From positions 1 to 6,855 of the forward strand of contig JAEZUH010000043.1 of NCBI GenBank assembly GCA_023443485.1: 6,855 bases of DNA. Reading direction: 5' to 3'. The stretch comes from Bacillota bacterium (GTDB lineage Bacteria; Bacillota_I; Bacilli_A; RFN20; CAG-826). Of this stretch, positions 6,140-6,855 are shown piece by piece. Made by a program: the position numbers and the translations under genes. The notes under the pieces are model-generated. The model ran no database searches. It had not been told where the DNA came from and saw nothing but the letters and a program-made list of their open reading frames with translations. Position 1 is the stretch's first letter; the number at the start of each line of letters is the position of its first letter.

Positions 6140-6354
6140 GGCCAAGCATAAAGCAGGCCGAGAAAAACTCCGACTCCAAGCGCTAAATAATAAAACCAAG
6201 ATGTTCGTTTATTGGTGAGTATCCAAATGATAAGACCACATGCTAGTGCTACTAATAGGATGGCCAACCATATTATTGTATAAAAACGAAGAACAACGAC
6301 AATTATAAAAATAGCAATCCCTGAAAGCAAAAGCATACCTTTCACAATTTTCAT
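6133..6354 (-). CDS. Small membrane protein, or C-terminal part of an interrupted membrane protein
   Basis: This 73-codon frame encodes three predicted membrane helices: about residues 7-22 (GMLLLSGIAIFIIVVV), 24-46 (FYTIIWLAIL and onward) and 53-71 (WFYYLALGVGVFLGLLYAW). A short basic loop (TNKRTS) lies between the last two. I do not recognise a family. It is in the same frame as the ORF at 6370-6573 and separated from it only by a TGA and five sense codons (WAQNF). Its own ATG has no convincing ribosome binding site, only GGG 11 nt upstream. It may therefore be translated poorly on its own, by reinitiation, or as the remainder of a single protein of about 146 residues whose frame is broken by the TGA. 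Translation of the shifted-frame ATG that overlaps the TGA gives no membrane-like product. Confidence 0.5.
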   Translation of the reverse strand: MKIVKGMLLLSGIAIFIIVVVLRFYTIIWLAILLVALACGLIIWILTNKRTSWFYYLALGVGVFLGLLYAWPR

Positions 6355-6369
6355 GAAGTTTTGTGCCCA

Positions 6370-6573
6370 TCAAAATATTATCAAAGCACATACGACTAAC
6401 GCTGAAATGTTTCGTAACATGACTTGGGGAAAATCTTGGGGATTTCCGTGAAATATTTTTGTCTCAAAAAGAATGGTCAATCCAAGGTATGAAAACCAAA
6501 AAAGAGCAAATAAGGTGACACCGCCAAGCAAAATTGCTGCCGCTTTTAAAATTTTGATCCACACTCTTTTCAA
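6370..6573 (-). CDS. Small membrane protein, or N-terminal part of an interrupted membrane protein
   Basis: This 67-codon frame opens with TTG at 6573. GGTGAT lies 4 nt upstream, and an in-frame TAA directly before the TTG rules out an upstream start. One clear membrane helix (about residues 10-36, ILKAAAILLGGVTLFALFWF and onward) is followed by a short polar loop with KIFHGNPQDFPQ. A second hydrophobic stretch, NISALVVCALIIF (55-67), ends abruptly at TGA 6370-6372. A membrane helix that stops at the very last residue suggests truncation. Reading through the TGA completes the helix with WAQNF and continues into the ORF at 6133-6354. No family is recognised. A good -35/-10 pair precedes the gene. 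Confidence 0.5.
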   Translation of the reverse strand: MKRVWIKILKAAAILLGGVTLFALFWFSYLGLTILFETKIFHGNPQDFPQVMLRNISALVVCALIIF

Positions 6574-6589
6574 TTACATCACCACTTTT

Positions 6590-6618
6590 ATAATATTTCA
6601 TCTATAATTTTTCATCAA
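6590..6618 (-). promoter_or_regulatory. Promoter of the small membrane ORFs
   Basis: On the minus strand TTGATG (6613-6618) and TATTAT (6590-6595) are separated by exactly 17 bp. Transcription would begin near 6583, at the GGTGAT ribosome binding site, 10 nt before the TTG start. The element lies downstream of the tRNA terminator, so the ORFs have their own transcription start. Confidence 0.55.
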
Positions 6619-6650
6619 TTTAGCTAATAGAAGATTTTATGTTTGCTTAC

Positions 6651-6684
6651 AAATAAAAAAGGTTTGATAACTAGTATCGAACCT
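6651..6684 (-). terminator. Intrinsic terminator of the tRNA operon
   Basis: On the minus strand AGGTTCGATA (6675-6684) pairs with TATCAAACCT (6660-6669) with one C.A mismatch and a 5-nt loop. TTTTTTATTT follows. It starts 11 nt after the tRNA-Met CCA end. Confidence 0.85.
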
Positions 6685-6695
6685 ATTCATTAAAA

Positions 6696-6772
6696 TGGTA
6701 GCTGCGGGGGGATTTGAACCCTCGACCCACCGGGTATGAACCGATTGCTCTAGCCAACTGAGCTACGCAGCC
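6696..6772 (-). tRNA. tRNA-Met (anticodon CAT), elongator type
   Basis: A complete 77-nt cloverleaf with encoded CCA (6696-6698). The acceptor pairs GGCTGCG with CGCAGCT (first pair G.U), the D arm is GCTC/GAGC, and the anticodon stem is ATCGG/CCGGT with a U.G pair. The loop is TTCATAC and the T loop TTCAAAT. The T stem GAGGG/CCCCC has one A.C mismatch (A50.C64). The body matches elongator Met tRNAs of Gram-positive bacteria (GGTTCATACC). The paired first acceptor base pair argues against initiator tRNA, and the sequence does not suggest the CAT-bearing isoleucine tRNA, though only aminoacylation or the tilS context could settle this. It lies 8 nt after tRNA-Ala in the same transcript. Confidence 0.95.
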
Positions 6773-6780
6773 ATTTCGTT

Positions 6781-6854
6781 TGGTGGAGATACGGAGAATC
6801 GAACTCCGAATTCAAGCTTGCAAAGCTAGTGTTATCCCGTTTAACTATATCCCC
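6781..6854 (-). tRNA. tRNA-Ala (anticodon TGC)
   Basis: A complete 74-nt cloverleaf with encoded CCA (6781-6783). The acceptor pairs GGGGATA with TATCTCC and includes the G3.U70 wobble, the main alanine identity element. The anticodon loop is TTTGCAA, so the anticodon is TGC. The T stem CGGAG/CTCCG is perfect with loop TTCGATT. The D stem is the AT-rich GTTA/TAAC with a short 7-nt loop. The anticodon stem CTAGC/GCTTG contains a U.U mismatch (28.42), and the variable loop has four bases. It is the upstream gene of the pair. The operon continues beyond the window edge and the promoter is not visible. Confidence 0.92.
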
Positions 6855-6855
6855 T

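Noticed and set aside
6370..6372. TGA read as Trp (Mycoplasma code) genome-wide
   Set aside because: All large ORFs are intact with the standard code and use TGG for Trp, so reassigned TGA would be expected to interrupt them often. Only this one site is affected.
6209..6391. 60-codon minus-strand ORF whose internal ATG overlaps the TGA at 6370-6372
   Set aside because: It runs in a shifted frame through the two membrane ORFs and gives a His/Cys-rich product with no coherent helix.
6781..6854. Reading the second tRNA as tRNA-Cys (GCA)
   Set aside because: The 7-nt loop places TGC at positions 34-36. The acceptor has G3.U70 and the discriminator base is A, as in tRNA-Ala.
1..6855. CRISPR array, transposon ends, phage or toxin-antitoxin modules
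   Set aside because: No regularly spaced repeats, transposase-like ORF, integrase or recognisable toxin/antitoxin pair is present. tRNA genes at the edge are possible integration sites, but no att duplication is visible here.

Overview
This is an AT-rich stretch of a bacterial chromosome, most likely from a low-GC Gram-positive lineage (Bacillota or a walled/acholeplasma-like relative in the Mycoplasmatota). The signs are AT-rich codon use, a PfoR-type EIIC permease, two tRNA genes with encoded CCA ends, and a Tex protein with Firmicutes-like sequence. All large reading frames use TGG for Trp and contain no in-frame TGA, so the standard code applies. I cannot name the species.

Layout. Positions 1-1065 (minus) hold the N-terminal part of Tex, whose 3' part lies outside the window. 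A 128-bp divergent intergenic region separates it from an SDR-family oxidoreductase (1194-1997, plus). The SDR gene converges stop-to-stop, with no spacer, on an AlkD-type DNA alkylation repair glycosylase (1998-2636, minus). Upstream of that on the minus strand are a PfoR/EIIC-like membrane permease (2707-3882), a YgiD-like extradiol (4,5-DOPA) dioxygenase (3992-4780), a two-domain HD phosphohydrolase plus P-loop kinase resembling HD-Pnk end-healing enzymes (4885-6000), and two short membrane ORFs (6133-6354 and 6370-6573). These two ORFs share a frame and are separated by one TGA plus five codons. The window ends with tRNA-Met(CAT) and tRNA-Ala(TGC), both minus strand and part of a tRNA operon that continues beyond the window.

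How the parts relate. Apart from the two small membrane ORFs and the tRNA pair, the genes look like single-gene transcription units. Intrinsic terminators can be seen after the tRNAs, the dioxygenase and the permease, and most genes have their own -10-like box. AlkD and the HD-kinase both suggest nucleic-acid repair, but they are about 2.2 kb apart, separated by two unrelated genes and two terminators, so there is no evidence that they form one system. I see no transposon, prophage, CRISPR array or defence island.

Most worth following up are the HD-kinase fusion, the TGA that cuts the small membrane protein inside a membrane helix, the SDR with an eroded nucleotide-binding glycine motif, and predicted transcription starts very close to, or on, the start codons of several genes.
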